Source: Nitrosomonadaceae bacterium (GTDB taxonomy: Bacteria > Pseudomonadota > Gammaproteobacteria > Burkholderiales > Nitrosomonadaceae). From it: a stretch of 11,976 bases of DNA. The stretch is from contig CANIWY010000025.1 of NCBI GenBank assembly GCA_947471695.1, positions 1 to 11,976 of the forward strand, read 5' to 3'. Made by a program: the position numbers and the translations under genes. The notes below the pieces were generated by a model. The model did no database searches. It was given only the letters and a program-made list of their open reading frames with translations, and was not told where the DNA came from. Below, one piece after another: positions 1-6,719 of the stretch. Within the stretch, counting starts at the first letter, position 1; the number at the start of each line of letters is the position of its first letter.

Positions 1-252
1 CGAGAATTCAGCGGCAAGGTGATTGCCACGACGCTTCATGCGAAGAAACATCTTTACCAGGCGCAGTTGACCGGACCGGTGGCATTCCTATTCGGCAATG
101 AGGGGGCCGGTCTATCGAATGAAGTGCTTCAATCATCCAGCGATCAGATGAGTATTCACATGCCAGGTGGAACAGAGTCCTTAAATGTTGCAGCAGCTGC
201 GGCAGTGTGTTTCTTCGAGCGGGTGCGGCAGAGTATCGGCATTGAGAAATAG
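1..252 (+). CDS. TrmH/SpoU-family RNA 2'-O-methyltransferase, C-terminal part (5' end outside window)
   Basis: The frame is open from the first base to TAG at 250-252, giving the last 83 residues of a protein whose start lies upstream. It carries the two C-terminal SPOUT signatures: FGNEGAGLS, the S-adenosylmethionine-binding knot loop, and MPGGTESLNVAAAAA, the knot-forming motif with the conserved Glu-Ser-Leu-Asn. These mark the trefoil-knot domain of TrmH/RlmB-type enzymes, which methylate ribose 2'-OH groups in tRNA or rRNA using SAM in the cytoplasm. The N-terminal substrate-recognition part is missing, so the target (23S rRNA or tRNA) cannot be named. It ends 1 bp before the stop codon of the convergent hydrolase gene, leaving no room for a terminator. 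It looks like a housekeeping gene flanking the stress island. Confidence 0.9.
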   Translation, partial: REFSGKVIATTLHAKKHLYQAQLTGPVAFLFGNEGAGLSNEVLQSSSDQMSIHMPGGTESLNVAAAAAVCFFERVRQSIGIEK

Positions 253-253
253 A

Positions 254-880
254 TTAGAGGTGCTGTGTAAACCATTTGGCTGCGCTGTGCGCAGCCTGTC
301 CCAGTGTGCCAGGCTCCTCGAATAAATGCGTTGCTTCTGGAATTAGGGTAAGTTTTTTTTCACAGCGCATTAATTCATAGGCTTGTTGGTTTAATTCAAT
401 TACGCCGTAATCAGCGCTGCCGACGATGAGTAGGGTAGGAGCAGTCACCTGGCTCAATGCGATTTCTCCGGCCAAGTCTGGACGGCCGCCACGAGAGACC
501 ACAGCGGAGATTTTGGTTCCTTTTGTGGCAGCCGCCTGTAACGCCGCCGCTGCACCCGTACTGGCACCAAAATAGCCAATGTCTAAGTCTTTCGTTTTTG
601 GGTCTGTTTGAAGCCAGTCAGTAGCAGTGAGTAGGCGGCGCGTGAGTAGATTAATATTAAAGCGAGTGGAGTAATCCTGGTCCTCTACCCGTGTCAGAAG
701 GTCAAATAGCAGAGTTCCAATACCGTGTTGCTGTAGAACTTCAGCCACAAAAGTATTCCGAGGGCTGAGTCGGCTACTACCGCTGCCGTGCGCGAAAAGA
801 ACCACTCCGGTTGCGGATGGGGGCAATACTAGTTCACCAGCGAGTTTGATTGAACCGGCGATAATATTTACGCTGCTCAT
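254..880 (-). CDS. Alpha/beta hydrolase, dienelactone-hydrolase-like
   Basis: A 208-residue cytoplasmic protein with the alpha/beta-hydrolase fold. The nucleophile elbow is GASTG with Ser107; the likely acid is Asp157 in GSADYG and the likely base His185 in ATHLF. HGSGSS at 31-36 fits the oxyanion loop. No signal peptide is visible. Its start overlaps the stop of the radical SAM gene by 4 bp (ATGA at 880-877), so it is translationally coupled as the last gene of the amr operon. It matches the hydrolase half of fused phosphoribosyltransferase-hydrolase proteins such as mycobacterial Rv0571c; the other half is a separate gene at 6956 in this window. The natural substrate is unknown and true dienelactone hydrolysis is not implied. 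The fold and triad are clear; the role is inferred only. Confidence 0.85.
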   Translation of the reverse strand: MSSVNIIAGSIKLAGELVLPPSATGVVLFAHGSGSSRLSPRNTFVAEVLQQHGIGTLLFDLLTRVEDQDYSTRFNINLLTRRLLTATDWLQTDPKTKDLDIGYFGASTGAAAALQAAATKGTKISAVVSRGGRPDLAGEIALSQVTAPTLLIVGSADYGVIELNQQAYELMRCEKKLTLIPEATHLFEEPGTLGQAAHSAAKWFTQHL

Positions 881-1974
881 ACTGCCCCTCTCATTACTAC
901 AGGAACTCGTCGCCTTCCAAATTTTCCCGCAAATCTATCAAAATGCCCCGCGATCTGAGTACTGCAGTCTGGACAATGGCCATCAGGCGTAAGTCGGTAT
1001 TGTTTGATTTCATACCAATCACGCTCAATGAGTGGTGTGTTACATGAGGGGCAGTAGGTTGTATCCCCCTCACGGTTATGAACATTGCCAGTATAGACAT
1101 AGCGTAGCCCCGCAGATTGTGCAATCTGTCGTGCCCGTATCAGAGTTTCGGACGGTGTTGCTGGAATGTCGGTCATCTTGTAGTCAGGGTGGAAAGCAGA
1201 AAAGTGTAGAGGAACATCTAGGCCGAGTTCTTTCGCAATCCATGAGCTCATCTTGGTTATTTCATCTTCTGAATCATTGAGGCCGGGGATCAACAACGTG
1301 GTGATCTCGACCCATACTTCAGTCTCCCGGAGCAGATATTTCAGCGTATCTAGAACTGGTTGAAGATGGGATCCGGTCTGCTTGACATAGAACTCCTCAG
1401 TAAATGCCTTGAGATCGACATTGGCGGCATCTATCTTGGAAAATAAATCACGCCGTGGTTGGTCATGGATATAGCCTGCTGTAACTGCTACCGTCTTGAT
1501 GTTACGTTCATGACAGGCATCGGATACATCCATTACATATTCGGTGAAAATTACTGGGTCGTTGTAGGTGAATGCGATGCTCTTGCAGCCAAGTTCATCG
1601 GCCCTGCTCGCAATAGCTTCCGGGTTAGCTTGATCGGCGAGTTTGTCGAAGCTACGTGATTTTGAAATATCCCAGTTCTGACAAAACTTGCAGGCGAGGT
1701 TGCAGCCTGCTGTACCGAATGATAGGACGCTGCTCCCAGGGTAGAAGTGGTTAAGTGGTTTTTTTTCAATTGGGTCGATGCAGAATCCTGAAGAACGTCC
1801 ATAAGTTGTGAGCACCATTTCGTCTCCAGCACGTCCACGAACATAGCACGCACCTCGCTGTCCCTCATGCAGCCGACAGTCCCGTGGGCATAGGTCACAC
1901 TGGATGCGACCATCCACCAACGTGTGCCAGTATTTCGCGGGGTGCTGTTCAGCAACGCTGATCGGCTCATCCAT
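877..1974 (-). CDS. amrS: AmmeMemoRadiSam system radical SAM enzyme
   Basis: A radical SAM protein of about 365 residues. Numbering from the longer possible start at 1989, the 4Fe-4S/SAM motif CNLACKFC has Cys96, Cys100 and Cys103, followed by the aromatic Trp usual in this group (CQNW). An N-terminal cysteine cluster (Cys31, 34, 38, 48; CDLCPRDC then GACYVR) is typical of the family, and a C-terminal zinc-ribbon-like part has Cys313/316 and Cys339/342. I prefer the ATG at 1974 because GAGGAA lies just upstream and the overlap with amrA is then 8 bp; the ATG at 1989 has no good ribosome binding site and overlaps by 23 bp. It lies between amrA and the hydrolase gene in one operon. The family occurs with AMMECR1- and Memo-like proteins; I know of no established reaction. 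Iron-sulfur chemistry fits a role at low oxygen (inference). Confidence 0.93.
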   Translation of the reverse strand: MDEPISVAEQHPAKYWHTLVDGRIQCDLCPRDCRLHEGQRGACYVRGRAGDEMVLTTYGRSSGFCIDPIEKKPLNHFYPGSSVLSFGTAGCNLACKFCQNWDISKSRSFDKLADQANPEAIASRADELGCKSIAFTYNDPVIFTEYVMDVSDACHERNIKTVAVTAGYIHDQPRRDLFSKIDAANVDLKAFTEEFYVKQTGSHLQPVLDTLKYLLRETEVWVEITTLLIPGLNDSEDEITKMSSWIAKELGLDVPLHFSAFHPDYKMTDIPATPSETLIRARQIAQSAGLRYVYTGNVHNREGDTTYCPSCNTPLIERDWYEIKQYRLTPDGHCPDCSTQIAGHFDRFAGKFGRRRVPVVMRGAV

Positions 1975-2542
1975 AGCAGGATTCCTCATCTAAATCCGTC
2001 TCATGCCACTTAGTTACGGTATAGCGAAACAGCTTCACATCAGCCGCCCAGAAGGTATCAGGCAGCCCCGCCTTACGTTTCAGCATAGTAAGGAATAGAT
2101 CTGGTTGAGGGAGGCTCTCCCATACTTGTGGCAGAAAGGTACTTCGATGCCGACCATACTCGAAAACGACTCCATCGGTTCCAGGGCGAAGTTGCGAAAG
2201 TGCCGTAGATTCGTTGGTAAACGTAATTAGCTCTGGTTTGGTGAGTAATGAGACCTCCACCTGCACCGTTTCAAAATCCTTCAACCTAAGAGGCGGGAAA
2301 CGTGGATCGAATAATGCAGCTGATACGGCATTAGTCTTGACGTCGATGAGCAATGGCCGGTATGCATGAATTGATCCGATGCAGCCACGTAATTTCCCGT
2401 ACCGAGTAAGGGTAACGAAACTCGCGCCGAGTTCGATTAGCCATGGCGCGGTTTCGTCTGATGTTGCATAGGGTATGTGCAAGGAGTTTGCAATTGCTGA
2501 GCGTGCTATCGATAGCAAGATCTGTCCTTGGTCATTCTTCAT
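1967..2542 (-). CDS. amrA: AmmeMemoRadiSam system protein A (AMMECR1 domain)
   Basis: A 191-residue protein made almost wholly of one AMMECR1 domain. The hallmark LRGCIGS motif is at residues 51-57, followed by the conserved basic-aromatic stretch FDPRFPPL (78-85) and FLPQVW around 135-140. A strong ribosome binding site (AGGAGA) stands before the ATG at 2542. The gene overlaps the end of amrB by 11 bp and its own end overlaps amrS, which points to tight co-translation. Human AMMECR1 belongs to the same family, but its biochemical activity is unsettled; the invariant Cys54 in LRGCIG suggests a catalytic or modified residue (inference). The protein is soluble, with no signal peptide or membrane segment. 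Confidence 0.95.
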   Translation of the reverse strand: MKNDQGQILLSIARSAIANSLHIPYATSDETAPWLIELGASFVTLTRYGKLRGCIGSIHAYRPLLIDVKTNAVSAALFDPRFPPLRLKDFETVQVEVSLLTKPELITFTNESTALSQLRPGTDGVVFEYGRHRSTFLPQVWESLPQPDLFLTMLKRKAGLPDTFWAADVKLFRYTVTKWHETDLDEESCYG

Positions 2543-3335
2543 AGCCTATCTCCTGGGTGAAAGCAATCGCGGCATAACCCACCACCCGGTCTTTCGAACC
2601 AGACGTATCACCGGAATTACGTAAATCAAGAAGATGGGGTATCAGGTGGTGTTTTTGAGAAGCGATGATCAGGCCGTTGATGGGGGTACCTCCGCAGGCA
2701 TGCTCATGTGAGATCGGCTGGTTCAGATCCAAGATAGATTGAACAGTCTCACCATCCACTCGTTGGGCAGTAACATAAGGTAGATAGTGTGATAGATCTG
2801 AGCTGATAACGATGAGCGTTTCATTGCCGCCCCACAGCACATCCAGTACCTCTGCAACCTCTTCAGATGATGCCGTTCCGACAGCCAATGGCAGCAGGGT
2901 AAAATCTGGCAATATACTTTGCAGGAATGGCAACTGCACTTCCAATGAGTGCTCCATCAGATGTGCCTGAGAGTTGATGCTGATTTGCGGCAAGTGATCA
3001 ATGGCCCTAGCCGCTGAGGCGTCAATCAGGACGCGACCGAGCGGCGTTTCAAACACATCTGATCCTGGCAATGCTAGGCCATTTACTGCAACTCGATGGG
3101 TGGGGCCAAGCAGCACAACGCGCCGGATGCGCGTAGCAATGGAACTCAGGGTGGCATAAGCGGTTGCCGCAATCTCACCTGAATAGATATAACCAGCATG
3201 CGGTACGATCAGAGCCTTGGGGGTTAACGGATGAGGGTACGCTGAGGCCATCAATCGTTGCACATCTCGAGCAAGTTGTTGCGAATCTGCCGGGTAGAAC
3301 ATACCTGCGACAGCAGGCGATCGAACAATCGACAT
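2532..3335 (-). CDS. amrB: AmmeMemoRadiSam system protein B (Memo-like metalloprotein)
   Basis: A 267-residue Memo-family protein, related to extradiol-type dioxygenases. The metal-site residues described for human MEMO1 have clear counterparts: His46 in VPHAGYIYSG, His80 in LGPTHR, Asp180 and His183 in SSDLSHY, and Cys214 in CGGTPI. EHSLEVQLPFL at 128-138 is the other family signature, and the N-terminal RSPAVAGMFYP is typical. A metal-binding redox or oxygenase-like role is therefore likely, but the reaction is not known to me. It is the first gene of the operon amrB-amrA-amrS-hydrolase, with a GAGGG ribosome binding site before the ATG and a promoter at about 3370-3399. Length and domain are normal and nothing is truncated. 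Confidence 0.95.
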   Translation of the reverse strand: MSIVRSPAVAGMFYPADSQQLARDVQRLMASAYPHPLTPKALIVPHAGYIYSGEIAATAYATLSSIATRIRRVVLLGPTHRVAVNGLALPGSDVFETPLGRVLIDASAARAIDHLPQISINSQAHLMEHSLEVQLPFLQSILPDFTLLPLAVGTASSEEVAEVLDVLWGGNETLIVISSDLSHYLPYVTAQRVDGETVQSILDLNQPISHEHACGGTPINGLIIASQKHHLIPHLLDLRNSGDTSGSKDRVVGYAAIAFTQEIGYEE

Positions 3336-3369
3336 GGAGATCCCTCGTTAAGTGATGAGAGTATGCTTT

Positions 3370-3399
3370 TATATATATGTCCTGTGAGGACAGAATCAA
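3370..3399 (-). promoter_or_regulatory. Probable sigma70-type promoter of the amr operon with an operator-like palindrome in its spacer
   Basis: Read on the minus strand, TTGATT (3399-3394) resembles a -35 box and TATATA (3375-3370) a -10 box, 18 bp apart; an overlapping TATAAA lies slightly further on. The predicted transcript would start about 25-30 bases before the amrB ATG at 3335. The spacer contains the perfect inverted repeat TGTCCT-GTG-AGGACA at 3378-3392. A dimeric regulator bound there would block polymerase, so repression is the simplest reading. The regulator is not identifiable from the window. Confidence 0.55.
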
Positions 3400-3500
3400 G
3401 AGAAATTAAAAACTATTGTGATGAGTCTCAGTCATTCACTACCTAATGAAAGTGTGGGTACTGACTAGAGCATGGACAGATTGGGGTGAGGGGGTGGCTA

Positions 3501-3527
3501 TTGAAATCCTTTTCACTATCACCATAT
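3501..3527 (+). promoter_or_regulatory. Sigma32-like heat-shock promoter for hsp20
   Basis: TTGAAA at 3501-3506 (preceded by A where the consensus has C) matches the -35 box of RpoH promoters, and CACCATAT at 3520-3527 matches CCCCATNT at seven of eight positions. The spacer is 13 bp, within the usual range. Transcription would start near 3534, leaving a leader of about 50 bases before the hsp20 ATG. This agrees with the gene's family, which is commonly under RpoH. No CIRCE element was seen here. Confidence 0.6.
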
Positions 3528-3538
3528 ACCTTCTTGTC

Positions 3539-3554
3539 AGCGGAATTGTCCGCT
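3539..3554 (+). repeat. Inverted repeat in the hsp20 leader
   Basis: AGCGGA-ATTG-TCCGCT is a perfect 6-bp inverted repeat with a tetraloop, lying directly after the predicted transcription start and about 20 bases before the ribosome binding site (AAGGAG at 3575-3580). It could stabilise the 5' end of the hsp20 mRNA or act as a small operator. It does not cover the ribosome binding site, so a classic RNA thermometer is not shown. Confidence 0.4.
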
Positions 3555-3585
3555 CAATAAAGTCGATTAAGATAAGGAGAAATAC

Positions 3586-4017
3586 ATGATTAATGTCACT
3601 CGTTTCGACCCATTTCAAGTATCTGGCTTGGATCCATTTGATGATGTGATTCGTGGATTATTTCGCCCGGTTAAATTGGAAAACAAGCAGGAGGTTTTGA
3701 TCAAGATTGATGTTAGGGAGGACGATAAGTCATATACCGTCTACGCAGAAATTCCGGGTGTAAGGAAGGAGGATTTACACGTTTCTATCGAAGGAAATCA
3801 AGTATCAATCAACGCGGAAACTCGGCAGGAAAATGAGGTAAAGGAGGGTGGGAAGGTGCTACGTTCGGAGCGCTACTATGGAAAATCATTACGTAGCTTT
3901 TCCCTGGGTAGCGAAGTCGATGAAAATGCATCCCATGCCAAATACGCCGACGGGATCTTGGAGTTAATGCTACCCAAGAAGGCTGTCTCTTCTGCCAGAA
4001 AACTTAGTATCAATTAA
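3586..4017 (+). CDS. Small heat-shock protein, Hsp20/alpha-crystallin family
   Basis: A 143-residue small heat-shock protein, of normal family length. The alpha-crystallin domain spans about residues 37-133 and includes YAEIPGVRKEDLHVSIEGN in its first half and the DGILELMLPKK signature at 122-132. The C-terminal tail has Leu140-Ser-Ile142, the I/L-x-I motif that docks into neighbouring subunits. Such proteins are ATP-independent holdases that keep unfolding proteins soluble in the cytoplasm. A good ribosome binding site (AAGGAG) precedes the ATG. The gene diverges from the amr operon and follows a sigma32-like promoter, so heat-shock control is likely. HspX of the mycobacterial dormancy regulon belongs to the same superfamily. 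Confidence 0.96.
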   Translation: MINVTRFDPFQVSGLDPFDDVIRGLFRPVKLENKQEVLIKIDVREDDKSYTVYAEIPGVRKEDLHVSIEGNQVSINAETRQENEVKEGGKVLRSERYYGKSLRSFSLGSEVDENASHAKYADGILELMLPKKAVSSARKLSIN

Positions 4018-4042
4018 CAGTTGGTCAGAAGTTGTCCTAAGA

Positions 4043-4072
4043 CCCCCAGTTAGCTGATGAGTTGACTGGGGG
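4043..4072 (+). terminator. GC-rich hairpin after hsp20
   Basis: CCCCCAGT (4043-4050) pairs perfectly with ACTGGGGG (4065-4072) across a 14-base loop, 26 bp after the hsp20 stop codon. It lacks a downstream U run, so it is an imperfect intrinsic terminator; it may also protect the hsp20 mRNA 3' end. It separates hsp20 from the small membrane protein gene. Confidence 0.5.
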
Positions 4073-4163
4073 GAGGCTGTGTTGAGTGATCTGATACACG
4101 GATTTTTGTGAGATTAGGGTCTATAGTTAACTAAGTTATTTTGTTCTTAGGTCTCTCCCGTCC

Positions 4164-4328
4164 ATGATTAAGAGTTCTCGTGGCAAACGTACTCTCTCGA
4201 TCTCTCTACTCGTACTGGGAGGGCTGCTAATCTTCCTGGCACCAGAGAATGTATGGATTGGATCAATCTTACTCATCGCTGGTCTTTGTATTGAAGTGGT
4301 GGGACTGGTACTTTCGCACCGTAGGTAA
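4164..4328 (+). CDS. Small two-helix membrane protein, 54 residues
   Basis: The ORF reads ATG at 4164 to TAA at 4326-4328. The N-terminus is basic (Lys3, Arg6, Lys8, Arg9), followed by one hydrophobic segment at about 12-26, a short APEN turn at 27-30, a second hydrophobic segment at about 31-50 and a basic end (SHRR). By the positive-inside rule both ends should face the cytoplasm. No strong ribosome binding site is visible. The amphipathic layout and clean reading frame argue for a real gene, and I recall similar short 'LFAPEN'-type membrane proteins beside stress genes in other betaproteobacteria, without being able to check. It lies between hsp20 and the PEBP gene on the same strand. Function is unknown. 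Confidence 0.6.
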   Translation: MIKSSRGKRTLSISLLVLGGLLIFLAPENVWIGSILLIAGLCIEVVGLVLSHRR

Positions 4329-4514
4329 CAAGGTCTTTCAATAGTTTAATATTTTGGAGTGTGGCTGCCCGCCCGCGAATGCTGAGCTTAGCTTCATGTT
4401 TCGCCTCGTTTTATTCGTCAGACAGGGGTGATATGCTTAAAAACTCGTGGCGCCTGCAGTTCTGCAATCCCATCTAAGATCAAATTAATTTCAACTAGGC
4501 GGAATAATAAAATA

Positions 4515-4991
4515 ATGGCTCTGATACTCATCTCGACATCCTTTTCTCACAATGCGGAGATTCCTATTCAGCATACCTGTGAGGGTCAGGATATTTCCCC
4601 CGATCTTTCCTGGACGGGAATCCCTGCCAACACGAAGAGTCTGGTATTGATCGTTGATGATCCTGACGCACCTGACCCGGACGCGCCAAAAATGACTTGG
4701 GTCCACTGGATGCTCTACAACATACCGTCTGAAACTAATGGGATGCCTGCGGGGGTGGGAACGAAAGAACTCCCGCTAGGAACCTTGCAGGGGCTCAACG
4801 ACTGGCAGCGCACTGGTTACGGCGGGCCATGCCCGCCGATCGGCTGTCATCGTTACTTTCATAAGCTCTATGCTCTGGATTCTCTTCTGCCGAATCTAAA
4901 ACATCCAACGAAGACAATTCTAGTGAAAGCGATGGAGGGTCACATCATCGACCACGCAGAGTTAATCGGTCATTATCGACGCCACTCTTGA
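4515..4991 (+). CDS. YbhB/YbcL-family PEBP-like protein
   Basis: A 158-residue protein of the phosphatidylethanolamine-binding-protein fold. Motifs in order: hydrophobic strand then DDPDAP (48-53), WVHWMLYNIP (62-71) and GYGGPCPPIGCHRYFHKLYALD (101-122), which line the anion-binding pocket of the family. I chose the ATG at 4515 because homologues begin near the MALxxxSxxF segment and AGGCGG lies upstream; an in-frame start at 4428 would add 29 residues without family character. There is no signal peptide from this start, so it is probably cytoplasmic. Bacterial members have no settled function; kinase-inhibitor-like naming comes from eukaryotic relatives. Its last 47 bp overlap the convergent alcohol dehydrogenase gene. 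Confidence 0.9.
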   Translation: MALILISTSFSHNAEIPIQHTCEGQDISPDLSWTGIPANTKSLVLIVDDPDAPDPDAPKMTWVHWMLYNIPSETNGMPAGVGTKELPLGTLQGLNDWQRTGYGGPCPPIGCHRYFHKLYALDSLLPNLKHPTKTILVKAMEGHIIDHAELIGHYRRHS

Positions 4992-5997
4992 ATTGTTCCT
5001 GAAGATTATTATAAGGCATCACCAGAACAGCTGCGCCTTGCACCCGACCTGCTCGTAGCTGTTGTATGGCTTCATTGGCCTCTACCAGAGGAAATGTTTT
5101 TACTACAGATCTGACTCTAGCCTGTGGTGCGATGGCGAGAAATTCCTCTCCATCGCGTCGCGTGAGATTAGCAATGGAGCGAATGCTGCGCTCCCCCCAA
5201 ATTAATTCATAGGGAAATTCTGGGATAGGACTCATGTGGATTCCGGCACATACCAACGTTCCACCCTTGGTGATATGGCTAAGAGCTTGCGGTATTAGTG
5301 CGCCGACCGGTGCAAACAATATAGCAGCATCCAATTCCAGCGGTGGCGCCGTGCCCGAGTCACCTGCCCAGACAGCACCTAGATCATAGGCGAAATGTTG
5401 CCCCTCTATATCGCCTGGTTTGGTGAAAGCGAATACCTCCCGACCCTGCCAGTGGGCCACCTGTGAGATGATATGCGCCGACGCACCAAAACCGTAAATA
5501 CCAATCCGCTTTGCTGAGCCGGTTGCGATTAATGCACGGTATCCGATCAGCCCGGCGCAAAGTAGTGGTGCAGATTCAGCATCTGAATATATGTCTGGTA
5601 ACGAAAAGCAGTAGCGTTGGTCTGCCAATGCAAATTCGGCATAGCCACCATTCAGGGTATATCCAGTGAATTCTGCTGCATCACAGAGATTTTCGCGGCC
5701 GCTCGCACAATATCGGCATTGACCGCAGGTGTGAGCGAGCCAAGGTACGCCCACTCTCTGCCCTATCGCAAAACGTTCTGCCTGCGGGCCTCTCTCCACG
5801 ACAGTGCCGACGATTTCATGTCCGAGAATGAGCGGCAGTTTGGGTTGTCGCAGATCACCATCGATCACGTGCAGGTCGGTGCGACATACACCGCAGGCAT
5901 GTACCTTAAGCAGGATCTCAGCAGCTACGGGTTTAGGCCTGGGTAGTTCTGTTAGTCGCAGGGGTTGATTCTGAGTATCCAGAATCATGGCTTTCAT
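4945..5997 (-). CDS. Zinc-dependent alcohol dehydrogenase
   Basis: A 350-residue medium-chain dehydrogenase. Catalytic zinc ligands: Cys38 (in CGVCRTDLH), His60 with Glu61 (GHE), and Cys147. The structural zinc site is Cys91, 94, 97 and 105. The cofactor loop is GIYGFGASAH (166-175), with Ala in place of the last Gly. The second Rossmann strand ends FAFTK without the Asp typical of strict NAD enzymes, so NADP(H) use is possible (inference). It probably interconverts an alcohol and aldehyde to balance reductant during oxygen limitation. It lies 84 bp downstream of the universal stress protein gene on the same strand and is likely co-transcribed with it; GAGGA precedes the ATG. About 22 residues after GAAVLVMP appear to extend past the usual family end and run antisense through the PEBP gene's 3' end. 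Confidence 0.93.
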   Translation of the reverse strand: MKAMILDTQNQPLRLTELPRPKPVAAEILLKVHACGVCRTDLHVIDGDLRQPKLPLILGHEIVGTVVERGPQAERFAIGQRVGVPWLAHTCGQCRYCASGRENLCDAAEFTGYTLNGGYAEFALADQRYCFSLPDIYSDAESAPLLCAGLIGYRALIATGSAKRIGIYGFGASAHIISQVAHWQGREVFAFTKPGDIEGQHFAYDLGAVWAGDSGTAPPLELDAAILFAPVGALIPQALSHITKGGTLVCAGIHMSPIPEFPYELIWGERSIRSIANLTRRDGEEFLAIAPQARVRSVVKTFPLVEANEAIQQLRAGRVQGAAVLVMPYNNLQEQFKSGVDNDRLTLRGR

Positions 5998-6081
5998 GTA
6001 GATCCTCGGTAATTCGGCAATAAAATTTCAAAGCACGCTGATTTTCCAATCTGCCCAGCATGCGCCATGATCATATTGCTA

Positions 6082-6522
6082 TCAGTTTGCGCGAATCAGC
6101 AATACAGGCACCGGAGACGTTCGCAACACCCCTTCGGCAACACTCCCGAACAGTAGACGGTTGAAACCAGTTCGACCATGGGTGCCGATTACGATCAGAT
6201 CTGCCGACCAGCGTTGAGCCTCTGCTATGATCACGCCGGCGATGCTCTCACCATCCGCTTCGAGCATCTGTATCTCTGCCGTTCTGCCTGACTGTTGCAC
6301 TTTCATTCGTGCTTGTGTAAGTATTTCTGCGTCACTACTTCTGATCGACTCTGGTAATTCAGCATAATTGATGCAACTTTCTGCATCTGCAAAATGAATC
6401 TCCTCCTTCACATGTAGTAGTCTAAGCTGAACATTTTGTTGGTTGGTAAATACGAGCGCTTCTTTCAGAGCTCGGTCAGAAGTTGGGCTGCCATCAACCG
6501 GAATCAGGATACGTTGATACAT
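6082..6522 (-). CDS. Universal stress protein (UspA family, ATP-binding type)
   Basis: A 146-residue single-domain Usp. The N-terminus YQRILIPVDGS is the usual first strand with Asp10, and the C-terminal G-2x-G-9x-G-S nucleotide motif is intact (Gly113, Gly116, Gly126, Ser127), followed by the VPVLLIR final strand. It should therefore bind ATP rather than belong to the non-binding UspA group. Proteins of this type support survival in stasis, hypoxia and starvation; several are DosR- or lxa-type regulon members. A strong AGGAGGT ribosome binding site precedes the ATG at 6522, suggesting high expression. It is the first gene before the alcohol dehydrogenase and diverges from the phosphoribosyltransferase gene across a long regulatory region. 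Confidence 0.95.
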   Translation of the reverse strand: MYQRILIPVDGSPTSDRALKEALVFTNQQNVQLRLLHVKEEIHFADAESCINYAELPESIRSSDAEILTQARMKVQQSGRTAEIQMLEADGESIAGVIIAEAQRWSADLIVIGTHGRTGFNRLLFGSVAEGVLRTSPVPVLLIRAN

Positions 6523-6655
6523 ATTACCTCCTAAAGAAAATTATCCTTTCATACATGCTTTTGGTCTGAAGGAAGTGCCCAAGTTAGCAAGATTTGCCTG
6601 CTTGGCACCCTCTGTCATTAGGGCAGAATCTTTATATCTGCTTAGTGCTTCCTTT

Positions 6656-6678
6656 GCGACCTAATGTATCGAGGTCGC
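6656..6678. repeat. Perfect inverted repeat, operator- or hairpin-like
   Basis: GCGACCT (6656-6662) and AGGTCGC (6672-6678) are perfect complements around a 9-base loop. It lies about 135 bp upstream of the usp start on the minus strand. There is no adjacent U run, so a terminator is unlikely; a dimer-binding site or an mRNA 5' hairpin is possible. Confidence 0.4.
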
Positions 6679-6705
6679 GGCGATCAAACTCACTGCTGCA
6701 GTTCA

Positions 6706-6719
6706 TTGACCATTATCAG
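6706..6719 (+). promoter_or_regulatory. Candidate FNR/Anr-type binding site
   Basis: TTGAC-CATT-ATCAG matches the FNR/Anr consensus TTGAT-N4-ATCAA at eight of ten defined positions, with one mismatch in each half-site. It lies in the divergent region between usp and the phosphoribosyltransferase gene, where oxygen control would make sense. No clear -10 box sits at the ideal distance, so the site is only a candidate. Confidence 0.35.

Noticed and set aside
1551..1970. 139-codon ORF on the minus strand
   Set aside because: It lies wholly inside amrS in another frame, has no ribosome binding site and a composition without recognisable domains; amrS is clearly the real gene.
3534..3585. RNA thermometer in the hsp20 leader
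   Set aside because: The hairpin does not pair with the ribosome binding site and no fourU or ROSE-like element is visible.
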